A program made the translations under genes and the position numbers. Below the pieces are notes generated by a model. It was not told the DNA's origin and made no database searches. It saw nothing but the letters and a program-made list of their open reading frames with translations. From Lojkania enalia (Eukaryota; Ascomycota; Dothideomycetes; Pleosporales): a stretch of 64,000 nt of DNA. Below, piece by piece: positions 25,201-38,199 of this stretch. The number at the start of each line of letters is the position of its first letter. Position 1 is the stretch's first letter. The DNA lies in NCBI GenBank assembly GCA_010094045.1, contig ML986785.1:1-64000 (forward strand). The letters run 5' to 3'.

Positions 25201-27500
25201 TATAAGAAATATATTAAATAAGTACTATATATACTATAAGTAGTAAAATTATATCTTAAGGTAAGAAAATATAAATTCTATACTATATAAATAGACTACT
25301 TAGAATTTATTATTAAACTAGGACAACTATAAATAGACTTAAATAAATTAGTAGTAATTAGAGACTAGTTAACTTTAAAATTAATTAAAAACGTTTAATT
25401 CTTTATAGGATTTTATAACTTCTATTAAACCTTTATAGATAATTAAAGTAATATAACTATATTCTTAATATAACTATTAAAGAAAGATACTACTTTTAAA
25501 TAAGGAAGTAAATAAGAAAAAGCCTTCTAAGAAGTTAAGAAATAATTCTAATAAGAACTAGTACTAAAATTTTATAACCTAGAAAAGAAAGCTTTTATAA
25601 AAACTAATATATTAGAGATAAAAATAGCCGGAATCCTTATATAAATTTATAATAGAAAATAATATTTAGTAGTATACTATTTATAGAAACTTATACTAGT
25701 AGAGATAAATTATAATATATATAACTAAAAACTTCTAGCTATTATAGTATACTTTAAAGAATAGCGTATATACCTATAAGAAGTAAAATAGTAAACTAAA
25801 GTTTATTATAACTATAAAAACCTTACTACCTTTCTTACTATTAAAACTCTTACTCCTAGATAGGTTAGATAGTTATAAAAACTAGCTATATTTAACTTTA
25901 AGATTATCTATATTAGTAGAAAATAAAACTAAAGAGTAGACGTATTAAGTAGATTACTAGAATATAAGTAAGAGAAAGGAACTACAACTATACTACTAAG
26001 GAAATAATAAAATAGAAGTATAGTATATAATTACTTAAGACTTATAATAATAACTATTACTAAAAAAGTAAGCTAGATAATTCTAATTAGATTAGTAATA
26101 AATAGAATATCTAAAGAACTCTAAGAATAAAAACTAAAATAGATAGATAAACTACTATATATCTATAACTAGATCTATATACTAGTTAAAGTTAGAAAAG
26201 AATTTATTAGGTAATTTTATAAAGCCTCTACCTATAAATACTAAAGAATAGAAAAAACGCTAGAATAAATTCTTAGAGGATTCTACTTTTCTAAAGTAAT
26301 AAAATAGGTAAAAAATATATTACGAGAATATATAGACTACTAATAAAATAAATCTAATAGATATATACTCTATAAACTATTATAAAACCTAGAAATATCT
26401 ACTAGACTATAAATAGAAGTTACTATAGACTTTATTATTAAACTACTAAAGTTAAAAGACTACCCTAAAAGGGAAATATATAACTCTATTATAATAATTA
26501 TAGATAGACTTATAAAATATACCTACTTTATCTCCTATAATAAAGTATTATTAGTAGAATAAGTTGCAAATATCTTTCTAAAATAGATTATAGTATAATA
26601 TAAAATACTATAAAAGATAATTATAGATTAAAATATTAAGTTTATTTTAAAGTTCTAGTAAATAGTTATAAGCTTACTAGAAATTAAATATAAAATGTCT
26701 ATAGTATTTTATCTATAAATAGATAGATAAATAGAATAAATAAATTAAATAGTAGAGTAATACTTATAGTATTACCTTAACTACAGATAAAATAATTGGG
26801 TAATACTACTACTAATAGTATAACTCGCGTATAATAGTACTATATATAGTATAACTAGAGTATTACTATTTATAGTAAACTATAGATATAAACTAAAAAC
26901 CTATAATACTCTAATTAAAGTAGTATTATAGGTACTATAAATATAGGAATAAATCGAGACTATTTAATAAATATAAGACTTACTAAAGAAAAACTTCTAG
27001 TTCCTATAATATACTATAAAGAAATACTATAATAAGAAATATAAATAACTATCTTACTTTAAGAAGGAAGAAAAAGTTTAGCTACTATAATAAAATATTT
27101 AAAGTAGACGATTAAGTAGTAAACTAGATTATATTAAAATTAGACTATATAAGATTAAAGAATAAATATTACCTATAAACTATTAACTTATATTACCTAT
27201 AACTATAAAAATCTACTTAACCTTCTATATTATACTTATAAAAAAGGTACCCTAAGATAATAAACTAGTAGTATATAATATAGACGTATATAGAGAAGAT
27301 TAGGAATAGAAAGTTAAGAAGATAATAAAATATAGAATATAGAATAGTAAATAATACTATCTAATTAAATAGTTAGGAATAGATAAATATAAGAATCTAT
27401 AGAATAATACCGAAAAACTAGAAGAAATCTTTAGCTCTATAATATTATAGATATATTATAAAATTTAAACTTATAAAGGAAATTTAGAAATAGAATAGTA
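22280..27500 (+). pseudogene. gag-pol remnant of Gyp2-2 in one reading frame
   Basis: At every checkpoint the same frame is used: zinc knuckle at 23065 (YYNYWKLEYIVKEY in place of a CCHC motif), protease site at 24205, RT motif YLDN at 25159-25170, chromodomain from about 27304. No frameshift was found between the points checked. RT spans about 24670-25200, RNase H about 25600-25800, integrase zinc region about 26160-26330 and integrase core about 26410-26780. Stops are TAG/TAA except a TGA at 22384. This supports an original single gag-pol ORF of about 1700 codons, with no frameshift between gag and pol. The chromodomain tail marks a chromovirus, which is known to target heterochromatin. Inactive. 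Confidence 0.87.
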
Positions 27501-28100
27501 GGATTAAATAATATTAGCTATATTATAGGAGGCGACTCTACTTTAAGAAGAAGACCCGCCTTATAATCCGCTTCTTCTTCTTCTTTAAGCTACTCTTATA
27601 TATATTTATAACTCTCTACCTACCTATATTTTACTTATTAACAAATCTTACGAAGATACTAAATCTTTATATAAGCTACTACTACCTTATTAAAAAGTTA
27701 TTCTAACTCTTCTTAGGCTAAATAAATCTTCTCCTCTAGTTTTACAACTTTAGTATTCTACTTTACTACTAGAAAGAATTAGAAATAAACTAGTAGTATA
27801 AAAATATAATATACGAGTAATCTAAGTATTATAATCTATATTATAAAATAAGTATATACTAGTATAAAGGTATTCTAAATAATATAACTTTTTAGGTATT
27901 TCTTTCTTATCTACTTTATAAGTTAACTTTTTATAGGAATATTAAGAATAAAGTATAATAGTCTCGCCTAAATAGTCTATATAATTAGTATAATAGTATC
28001 TATCTAAAGTTAAATAGTAAAGGGGAAGTATTAGAAATATATATAGTCTTAGTAAAAATAGTATACTAACCCTACTATATACTAGTTTAGAATGGGGAAA

Positions 28101-28403
28101 TATTATAGTAATACCGCGACACCTTTATATCTATACTACTCTTACTATAATACCCGAACTAGCTACTAGTAATAGCTATTAGTTGTTAGCTGAAATATAA
28201 CCGACTTATTATAACTATAATAGAAGAAGGTTTCACTAACCTAGCTAGCTTATATAGTAGTATAAACCTAGCTCCTATAAAAACCTATATAATATAGATA
28301 TCTCTATTCTTTATATAATATTTTAATATTTATATATAGTACGTAGTAATAGAGTTAACTATTTAAAGTACGATTAACTAACTGCGCGTAAGTATCTATA
28401 ATA
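28101..28403 (+). repeat. Solo Gyp3 LTR inside Gyp2-2
   Basis: 303 bp, starting tattatagtaatacc and ending gtatctataata, colinear with the LTR pair of Gyp3-2 (43203-43505 and 47155-47457). Flanked by ggaaa (28096-28100) and gaaaa (28404-28408), a 5-bp target duplication with one G/A change. No internal Gyp3 sequence is present, so this is the product of LTR-LTR recombination. It sits just upstream of the Gyp2 polypurine tract. Confidence 0.9.
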
Positions 28404-28420
28404 GAAAACTTTTAAGCTAA

Positions 28421-28441
28421 GAGTTTAGAGGGGGAAGGTAG
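28421..28441 (+). other. Polypurine tract of Gyp2-2
   Basis: Purine-rich stretch (tttagagggggaaggtag) directly before the 3' LTR, as expected for second-strand priming. Confidence 0.8.
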
Positions 28442-28774
28442 TATTATAGATACTCTTATAAAAATCTCTATATTAGACCTAATCGAGATTTAAAACTCTA
28501 TATAGCTAGAAAAATAAGACTAATATAAGATATATAATATATTTAATAGCTTAGTTAACTAAGTAATTAAGTAGAAAGAAATAATAAGAGAACTAAATTA
28601 TATTTAATAATCTTACAACTCTAACTTTTATAGCTCTTTATAGTTAACTTAAATATCTTTTATATACCCTACTTATATACTTCTATTAAAAGTTTATAAG
28701 AATAACCCCCTATAGTATATAATTACTCTTAGTTATTACTCTATCCTACACCTGGCTAATTGGAGGCTGTTATA
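28442..28774 (+). repeat. 3' LTR of Gyp2-2 (333 bp)
   Basis: Starts tattatagat and ends ggctgttata, the RIP-changed TGTTACAG...CTGTTACA ends. Colinear with 59748-60080 and with the longer 2380-2750 in reverse. Immediately followed by RecQ unit sequence (ctaaactgctgtacc). Confidence 0.9.
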
Positions 28775-31700
28775 CTAAACTGCTGTACCTACTACTAATA
28801 TATTACTAATACTATCTTTTATACCTACTTCTATTTATATTATAATATTAAATATCGTATATTTAGCTATATTATACTCGCTTAGATATATATTATATAC
28901 TAAACTAGTATACTCTTTTCTAGCTTAGCCTCTTATACTAATAGTAGTATTATTATAAGTAGTACTACTAGATATAATAGTAGCTGTAGATTCTTTAGTT
29001 TTACTAGTTTTAGCTGCTAGTTACTCAACGTAAAGATAAGATAATACTTATCTACTATAATCTGCTATAATAGCTTCTTACTATTAAGTATTCTTATATA
29101 GCTAATAAAATTTCTATTACTTATTATATCGTCTATTATATCTATATTAACTACTACTATTATTATTAGATTACTTTTACTATATTTCTATTCTATATAG
29201 TTAATTCTACTCTCTTAAATCTACTTAACTAAGTTCTTAATAAACGCCTAGTATAGTACTACTACTACTATTACCCTATATTAATTTAAGTAAGCCGGTA
29301 TAGTAAATAGTAAACTCTTCTCTCTACTAGTTAAAAGTACTATAATAAGTAGTATCTACCTATCTAGTATTATATATATTACTTACTCTTACTTAGCTAA
29401 ATAGAAGCTAACCTCTTCTTACCTAAATACCTATTATATTACCTTTTAAAGTCTTTTCTTCCTTCTATTTTAAACCTATACTTTCTTTTCTTATACTATA
29501 AACCTTTTACTATTATTATTATACTATTACTACTTCCTTATCCTAGTCTAGCTTTAACTACCTATCTACCTTACCTCTAGTATTTCTTTACCCCTATCGA
29601 ATTTTAAAAAATAATACTATAATATACTAAATAGCTAAAACGCTTTAATTAAATATATATTAAGATACTTAATAATATTAATTAGTATACTATAGTTTCT
29701 AATCCCTATCTATATTATCTATATATTCTATAGCTCTAGTATACTTTCTCCCTCTTTATCTACTTTAGCTTCTTTAACTTCCTCTATCTTTTCCTAATAT
29801 CTTTTACTAAACAACTCTCTAACTACTTTTCTACTAATACTAATAGTTATATATTAGTAGTCTAGTATATATAGCTTAATACCTATCTATTTACTAGAAT
29901 TATACTTAAGTATATATATTAGTCGGTCTATTTTCTATAGCTTATATTAATCTACCTATATATAGTTACTAAAGTTGCTATTATATACCTTAATATTTAG
30001 ATACTTTTAAAACGGCTGTATATAAGCTAAATATACTACTATTACCTATCCTAGCTATAGTAGTAGAAAATATAGTACTATTTTTAGCTTATTCTATTAG
30101 GATTGCGATTTATAATAGTAGACTACTATTATAATCTACCTATCTACTATAAAGATATTATAGTCCTATAGTATTCTATTATAATACTATATTATTATAA
30201 TCTTTAACTCTTATTTAAACTACCTTAAAGTTATATATATACTAATTATTAGTAGTTCTAAAAAGTAATCTACCTACTATAAATACTACTTTATCTACTA
30301 CTTACTCTATAAGCCGTCTCTTAACTAGAGCTACTAACTAGCTTCTATTTATTTAGCCTAAGTAAGTATCTACTTAAGCTTATTATTAAGCTAATTATTA
30401 TAATAATAGATAAAAGATATACTTTACTATATAAATATAATATTATTAATAAATTACTCTAACTAGATAGTAAACTAGTTTTCAGCTTTAACTATCTAAT
30501 ACAGTTTTTATTAGAGTATCTTTTCTATCTTAGCTACTATATTCTATACTATCTTATAGAACTAGCTAATATAAATCGGCTAGCTATTAAGATAGAATAT
30601 CTTCTTATTCTTTAACTAGTAAGCGTTATTTAAATTACTAGCTATTAATATAATAAACTTCTAATATATTAGTAAACTAATTATCTTACTTATTAAACTA
30701 AATAATCTATTAGCTAGAAACTTCTACTATATAAGTAGAAAATACTCTCGATTTTTATCTGTCTACTCGTCGTACTCTACTACTAAAAGTAGCTTCTCTA
30801 CACCTAGTACGCGTATGTAGTATATTATACTAGTAAGTATATATAAGTAGTTCTTTACTATATATAAGCGGTCTATTTTAGCGTCGATCTCTAGTATAGA
30901 AAGAAAATAGATAAGTCTACTATTAAATAGCTAATCGCCTATTAATTAAAAAATAAATAATATAAGTATATTTAGTAGTACTTTAAGTTAAATATCTTTA
31001 CTATCCCTATCTAATATAACTTATAGTACTATTACTAGTTTCTTCTATTTATCTTACTAATAGAATAGCTTATATATATCTTCTATCTAATCTACCTCTT
31101 TCTTCTTATAATACCTATAATAGGGGCTGCTATTACTATTATTATTACTATTAGTACTACTTCCAGCTCTATTAGACTTAAAACTTATACTATTATCTAA
31201 TACTATATTATTAATATTACTATTATTACTATTACTACTATAATTAATCTATATAGTCTAAACTTCTTTATTAATAATAATATAGAGAAAGTAGTAGATA
31301 AACTTAATAATATAGCTAGTATATACTATTTAACTCTTAGGGTTTTATAGTTAAGTAAGTAGATACCTATCTATCTTATATTACTAAATACTTCTAAACT
31401 ACTATTTTATCTCTTATATAAGTAATAATAATCCTATAATTTTCTACTTAACTAATAGTTTAACTAGCTTTACTATCTACTAAAGTTTCACCTTATTTTA
31501 GTCTCGTAGCTAGATCTAATATATAAGATATACTTAATTCTACTTTACTAGATACTTTAGCTACTCTATCTACTTAAACTACCTAGTTTTATTAGTCTTT
31601 ACTACCTCCGTATCTATAATCTATACTATTTTTTCTTCCCTCTATTTTATAAGTTTAAAGCTAGCTAACTAATTATATATAATATTAGCCTCTATATAGA

Positions 31701-32494
31701 AAATAGCTAGCTTATAGTTATAGCTACCTATATTAATAATAAAATATTATTATAGCCCGCTAATCTAAAAGAATATTTATACTTTAACCTTCTAATAGAA
31801 TCTACTTTTATTATTTATTTATATCTATTTATACTTCCTCTTTAGATATATATATAGTATATTAATATTAGTAGTAATATAGTATCTAAATTACTTATAC
31901 TAGAACCTATTTAGCGGCTTTTCTAATTCTAATATTAGTTACTCGAACAGTATAGGTAATTAAACGTTCTTTACTAGTCTAATTAGCTACTAATAAGTAT
32001 ACTTAATAATTACCCTCTATTCTATTATTATACTATAATAGTACTATAGATATATATTAATATTTAATATAGTAGTTATATATTTCTTATATATTAGAAT
32101 ATAGTACTTAAGTAGATAGTAGAGATAGTTCTTAATATCCTCTAATAATAGTACTATTCTATTTACTTATATACAGGTCTTCCTACTATAGATATAATAT
32201 TATGCCCTCGGTTCGAGCGTCTATATATTCTAGTAGAATTATATTCTTCTAGTTTTATTATAGCTTTATACTAGTACGAGTATAATAATATAGTATTATA
32301 AATAGAATAAATAGATTCTACTAAATAGTTTTTATATATAAAGTAGTATAGTTAGAGTATTAGTTATAAATAAATTAGGGGGGTTATAATTAGGTAAATC
32401 GCTCTTTTTAGACAACCTATTTTAGATATAGTATTATAATACTATACCTAATCTATTATAGATTAAGCCTAATATATTACTTTATATTAGATAG
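28775..32494 (-). pseudogene. R5: RecQ-type gene copy, 3'-truncated
   Basis: Runs from the equivalent of 3478 in R1 to the common right terminus. It retains the helicase motif II region near 29035-29065 and motif I near 29296-29335, but not motifs V and VI. The left end is the junction with the Gyp2-2 3' LTR, so the missing 3' part may have been lost with the other side of that insertion. It is uninterrupted and follows R1 throughout, including the long upstream region. Stops are TAG/TAA throughout. Confidence 0.82.
32422..32451. repeat. Terminal palindrome of R5
   Basis: Near-palindrome, 43 bp from the unit end (32494). Slightly more degraded than in R3. Confidence 0.8.
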
Positions 32495-32879
32495 GCCCTT
32501 TACTATTATTATTATACTACTACTACTTCCTTATCCTAGTCTAATCTTAACTACCTATCTACTTTACCTCTAGTATCTCTTTACCCCTATTAAGCTCTAA
32601 AAAGTAATATTATAGTATATTAAACGGCTAGAATACTTTAATTAAGTATATACTAAAATATTTAATAATATTAATTAGTATATTATAGTTTCTAATCCCT
32701 ATCTATATTATTTATATACTCTATAGCTCTAGTATATTCTCTTTCTTCTTATCTACTTTAGCTTCTTCGACTTCTTCTATCTTATCCTAATATTCTTTAC
32801 TAAACAACTCTCTAACTGTTTTTCTACTAATACTAATATTTATATATTAGTAGTTTAATATATATAGCTTAATACCTAC
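32495..32879 (-). pseudogene. R6: internal fragment of the RecQ-type gene
   Basis: Begins at the same internal position as R4 (equivalent of 4203 in R1; gccctttactattatt) and is cut at 32879 by the LTR of Gyp3-1. Only 385 bp remain, all upstream of the helicase domain. The R5|R6 junction repeats the R3|R4 junction. Confidence 0.8.
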
Positions 32880-33182
32880 TATTATAGACGCTTATATATA
32901 GTTAATTAATCGTACTTTCAATAGTTACTTCTATTACTATATACTATATATAAATATTAAAATATTATATAAAGAATAGAAATATCTATATTATATAGAT
33001 TTTTATAGAAGCTAGGTCTATACTACTATATAAGCTAGCTAGATTAGTAAAACCTTCCTCTATTATAATTATAATAAGTTGGTTATATTCTAACTAGTAG
33101 CTAATAGCTATTACTAGTAGCTAGTTTAGATATTATAGTAAGGGTAGTATAGATATAGAGGTATTATAGTATTATTATAATA
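32880..33182 (-). repeat. 3' LTR of Gyp3-1 (303 bp)
   Basis: Reverse complement of the Gyp3 LTR, from tattatagac to ttattataata. Its left neighbour is R6, interrupted after aatacctac. Confidence 0.9.
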
Positions 33183-33198
33183 GTACCCCTCTTTTAGT
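33183..33198 (-). other. Polypurine tract of Gyp3-1
   Basis: On the minus strand this reads taaaagaggggtac directly before the LTR; Gyp3-2 has taagaggaaggtac at 47141-47154. Confidence 0.75.
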
Positions 33199-33499
33199 TA
33201 TAAGTTTTTATAAGTTAAGTCTTTTTATTATATTTAGGTTATTTATAATTAAATAGTAGTTATTAATATATTAGTATAATTAGTTATTATTATATAGTAG
33301 TATTATACTAGAAATTAGATTAGATTATATATATCTTAATATAACTAGTAGTTAATAGTAGTACTATATTAGAGATTAGATTAGTTTAGTTTATATAGTA
33401 GTATTATACTAGAGATTAGTAGTAGTATTATTACTAGTATTATATTTATATAGTATTATTATAAGTATTTAAGAATATACTTAAATTAGATTCTAATAC

Positions 33500-36400
33500 C
33501 TAATTAACAATTTAAATATAATTTTATATTTAGATCTTATTTATTTAATAAAGTATTTTAGTTCTCTATTAATTTTAATAGGTTTAGAATTATATACTTA
33601 TTAACTAGATAAGTAGTTAGACGACTTAGACACTAGCTATAATAGTAATATATAGAATATAGGATATATTTTAGCTAATTTAAGTAGCTTTAATTTATAA
33701 GCGTATAAGAATACCTTTATAATAACTTTATAGGAGCCTATATTCTTCTAGTTAAGCTTTTTTAACAGTTTTTATATACGTATATTTCTAGTATCTAGCT
33801 AGACTAGATTATAAATCTAGTAGTTAAGGGCTAGTACGCGTTTATAGTTAGCGTACTCTTATTAGAATACTTATATCTAGGTAAGTTCTTCTCTAATATA
33901 TTCTATAATATCTTTTATCTTATTAACTAGCCTATTAGCTTTCTAAACTATTAGGGACTATTTTAATAGTTAATAGATTCTTATAAGTAGCTTAAAGCCT
34001 ATTTAAAGGTACTAGCTAAAGTAGGCTAGAAATAGGGAGACTTTTATTAATTTAAATACTATATTATTTACTTTAAACTATACTATTAGTAGCTATATAA
34101 CCTAGTTATCTTATTTATAACTATTATAGGCTTAGAAAACTTATTCTATTACTACGTTAGTATTTTCTATCTAGCTATTAATCTTTAAATAGAAGCTAGT
34201 TAATATATATATATTAATTTATAGCTATTTATAGAACTCTTAATAGAAGATAGAAATAAACTATATTTTATAGTCGGATATAATAGTATATAATAGTCTA
34301 TAGTAAACCTATATATAGTAATAGAATAGTTAGATAATATTAGAAGCTTTAATTCTTATATATAGTATTAGGTATCTATACTTATTAAGCTTATTAACTA
34401 CTACTATAATATTTATATAACCTTCTAATTCTAATAGATTAATTATAAAATTTATAAAAATATTTTAAAACCTTTATTTAGGTATAAGTAATAGTTTTAG
34501 TAATCTATAGTACTTCTCTTTAAAAGCTTTACTTCTTTAATATATATAAAAATAGTTTATATATTATTATACTAAATTAAATATCTTTAACTAATAGTAC
34601 TTATACTAGAGTAATTCTAAGATCTTTCCTCAACTAAAGTATCTATTAGATAGTAAGTTATAGATAGCTTATAGTAGCTTAAACTTTAGTTTATTATAGT
34701 TTAGTACTATAAGTTAATCTTAGTAGTATAGTTAGTTATTATACTCTTTATAGTTAGCTAGAATTAGAAGTTTAAATTAATAGACTTCTTTTTTTAATAG
34801 CTTTAAAATATTTTAGATTAGATTATTATTTAGATATTCTTTATTAATAAGCTTTATAATTAATTAGTCTATTTCTATCTATTAGAATAGTTTAGAATAA
34901 AGTAATATCTATTAATAACTTTTATAAGCCTCTTCTTATATAAATTTATTCTATAACCTTTAAATTAAAATATTAAACTTCTCTCTAAGTTTTCTAGATT
35001 AGTATATAATACTAAAGTTAAACCTTAATAGATATTCTAACTAATAGGCCTATTAATAGTTTAACTACTTTATTATTATAAAGTACTATAAGTTCTTATA
35101 ATTATTTAGTACTTCTATAAGAAATATTATACCTTCTAATTTAGGTCTCTATTATTTAAAATATTAGATAATTATAAGTAGCTTCTTATTATATATTTTA
35201 TAATTACCTTTAATAGGGTTTATATACTTAGAGAAGTAGATAATAGGTCTTAGTTTACTATTAGTACCTCTCTAAAATAGTATACTAGCTATTATAAAAT
35301 TAGATATATTAACTTCTACTACTATTAGTAGTTTAGAATTAAAATATTAGAGAATTAGTATAGAGATAAAAATATCCTTTAAATAGTTAAAAGAATATTA
35401 ACAGCTATTATTCTAGTTAAATCGAGTATTCTTCTTAGTTAGAGCTATTAAAGGGGAGACTTTCTATAAGAAGTTGTTAATAAATTATTAGTAGAAGTTT
35501 GTAAAGCCTATAAAAGCTTAGATATCTTTTATATTCTTAGAGTATTTCTAGTTAATAATTGTTTCTACCTCTTTTAAATCTATATAAATCTCTTCTATAG
35601 TAATTATATATTCTAGGTAGATTACTTCTAACTAATAGAACTTATACTTATCTATATTAAGCTATAGACTATTTACTTTTAAGGCTTTAAAAACTAGCTA
35701 GATATATTATTTATAATTCTTCAGATTCTTATTAAATATTAGAATATTATTAATATAGATAGTATAGAATATATTAAGATATAATCTTAATATATTATTT
35801 ATAAAGTACTAGAATATACTTAAAATATTAGCTAGGCTAAAGGGTATTACTAGATATTTAAATAGCCTATAGTATATATAAAAAGTAGTCTTTTATTTAT
35901 CTTCTTTAATAATCTGTAGTTTATTAAATATAGTAATAATATTAAATTTTATATAATATTTAACCGTACTAAATTAGATTAATATTTCTTAGATTAGTAG
36001 AATTAGATATTAGTTCTTAATAATAATAGTATTTAAAGTTCTATAGTTTATATAGAATTAAAAACTACCTCTAAATTTCTTTATAAAGATTATAAATATA
36101 GCTACTAGTAATAAGCTTACTCTAATAAACCTCTTAAATAAGTTTTTATTAAGATACTTCTTTAATATTTTTAACTTATTCTAGAATATTTTATAAAATA
36201 AACTAAAACTAGTTTACTTACTATTCTCTAGTTTAATTTTATAATTATATAATTATTATTCTAATAGTTTATCTATATTTTTATATAAAAAGATAGATAA
36301 GAGATTATAATATTTTTTAGATACTTTAGTAATAGAGTTAGTATATACTTTTAAAACTAAAGCCTTATAAATATTAGCTATTAATATAGTAAAAATTTTA

Positions 36401-37439
36401 TAGTTAAATTATTAAAAGAGTTAAACTAGTAGTATAATACTTATATAATATATATCTAGCTATAATATAGACTTTAGATATTTAAATTTAGATAGGTCTT
36501 CTTAACTATAATTTTTATCTAAAATTAGATTAGTTTTAATTTTTAATTCTTTTAACTAGTATAGTATTTTAGATAGCTAGTAATTATATTAGATATAATT
36601 TAATAGGTAGAATTTTAAATAGTACTATCTAAGCTTTAAACTATATAAAAGTTATAAATTAGTTACTTTAGAATCTCCTTTTATATTAAGTTTAAATAGT
36701 TTATAATCTTTAATAACTATTTAAATAGCCTATTAGTAGATAGTAATACTAGTAGATTATAAGTATTAAGTTAGGTATTAGTTAGTAGTAAAAACTAGCT
36801 ATTTATTCTTATAGTTTAAGTTGATATAATACTTATATATCTATAGCTATCTTAGAATTAACTAGTATTTTTCTAGTATAATTATATAGAGATATACTAT
36901 CTCTAAATAGTTTAGGTATTAGAGAGTTAAAATAATTAAATAGAAAATAGTTCTTTTATAAAAGATTTCTCTATTAAAACTAGTTAAGTATAAATTATAT
37001 AGAAGTTATATCTTTTAGAATTTTAGGGTATATATAAGGTCTCTATAAATATAACTATAACTAGTAGCCCTAGTATTAATAAGAATATTAATATCTTACT
37101 AGACTAGGTTTTAATAGATTAAGAAAGGAGCTAGAATTTAATAGTTCTATAACTATTTTTATAGGAGCTAGTTTTATAAATATATAGAAATTTAGTATAA
37201 ATATAGTTCTAAAAAGTAATTTACTTCTAAAAATAACCTTTTAATAATATTCTAGTTAGTAAGACTAGCTATATTTAGGAGTAAGAATAATAGTTTTATC
37301 TATAAGATAATAAGTATATTAAAAATCGATTAAAGGATTAATTAGAGGATTAAGAATAACATCTATAAAGTATAGTAGAACTCTAAGACCCTTAATAGAT
37401 TAATAGTATAGGGGTACTATATTTTAGTAAAATATATCT
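33500..37439 (-). pseudogene. gag (end)-pol remnant of Gyp3-1
   Basis: On the minus strand: the tail of gag near 37250-37439, protease region about 36850-37200, RT with YINN (from YIDD) at 35746-35757, RNase H about 35150-35420 (followed by a YFSKYINP-type stretch), integrase core about 33990-34520 including a SDYKIQFIS remnant of the second catalytic Asp region near 34235-34275, and a C-terminal region ending about 33550. Typical Ty3/gypsy order. The integrase core is absent from Gyp3-2, so this copy documents the ancestral content. Stops are TAG/TAA. Confidence 0.8.
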
Positions 37440-37964
37440 GGTAGAAATAGAGTAAAGGTTAAGAAAGCGTTTTACTCTTACTAATATAAGAAAAGAAGTA
37501 TAAGATATACTCTATAAGTATTTAAAATACGGAAAGAATAAGGCTATAAAATATAAGTCTTATATATTCTTATAACTATTAGAAGTACTTAAAAAACTAT
37601 AAGAGTAGATTATAATTAATTTTATAACTAAATTACTAGAGTTAGTAGAATTAGAGCTAAAAAGAAGATATAATATAATTATTAATATAGTAGATTAATT
37701 AATAAAATATATATATTTTAGACTAGTATTAGAAATAATAATAGTATTTAAACTAGTATATAAGTTATTATATATAATATTTATAGAATATAAAGTTCTA
37801 AAGTATATTACTTTAAATAGAGATAAGCTATTTACATTTAAATATTAGTAGAGATAGTTAGAAAAGATAGAAATCTAATAATAGATATTAACTAATTTCA
37901 ACCTATAAATAGATAGTTAGATAGAGTAAGTTAACTAGAACTTAAAAACGTATTTAAGAATATA
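37440..37964 (+). pseudogene. Gyp4 integrase fragment, left part
   Basis: Plus-strand frame encoding an integrase: a zinc-binding end (KNKAIKYKS), IINFITKLLE around the first catalytic Asp, NRDKLFTFKY around the second, and the IDSQIEQVNQ region with the catalytic Glu region, interrupted by Fot-1 after LKTYLRI. The sequence differs from Gyp1, Gyp2 and Gyp3 integrases, so this is a fourth gypsy family. It starts abruptly at the Gyp3-1 break and no RT or LTR of this family is in the window. Confidence 0.75.
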
Positions 37965-38010
37965 ATATAGTTTATAAACGAGCTATTAGTATAAACAAGC
38001 TGTTACCTTA
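37965..38010 (+). repeat. Left TIR of Fot-1
   Basis: Pairs with 39092-39137; shared core tttataaacgagctatta, with RIP-type differences. Similar to but distinct from the Fot-2 TIR. Confidence 0.8.
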
Positions 38011-38199
38011 TTAAACTTTTAACAGCCTATCTAGATTAATATATAATAGCTTAATATAGTAATATATAATTAACCTATAAAAAATTATAAACTATTCTTA
38101 TAATCTTAGCTATTAATTAAAAGTAAGTTTTAACTAAAAATTGCGCTGTAATAACTTTTTACTATCTTTAAAGTACTCTCTACTTTTAATATACTAGAA

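Larger units (their letters stand above)
22087..28774 (+). mobile_element. Gyp2-2: Ty3/gypsy retrotransposon lacking its 5' LTR
   Basis: Plus-strand element whose left end is cut about 88 bp inside the internal region (equivalent to 60169 in Gyp2-4), so the 5' LTR and leader are missing. The body carries gag, protease, RT, RNase H, integrase and chromodomain, then a polypurine tract and a complete 333-bp 3' LTR. A solo Gyp3 LTR is inserted at 28101-28403. Left of it is the fixed end of R4 and right of it is R5, which starts within the RecQ gene. The missing left end means it was formed or trimmed by recombination with the R unit rather than by simple insertion. Confidence 0.88.
32880..37439 (-). 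mobile_element. Gyp3-1: minus-strand Ty3/gypsy retrotransposon, 5' end missing
   Basis: The 3' LTR is at 32880-33182 with a polypurine tract beside it, then integrase, RNase H, RT, protease and the end of gag reading leftward on the minus strand. At 37439 it breaks off inside gag (equivalent to about 44515 in Gyp3-2), where Gyp4 begins. This is the only Gyp3 copy here that keeps RNase H and integrase. Heavily RIP-mutated. Confidence 0.85.
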
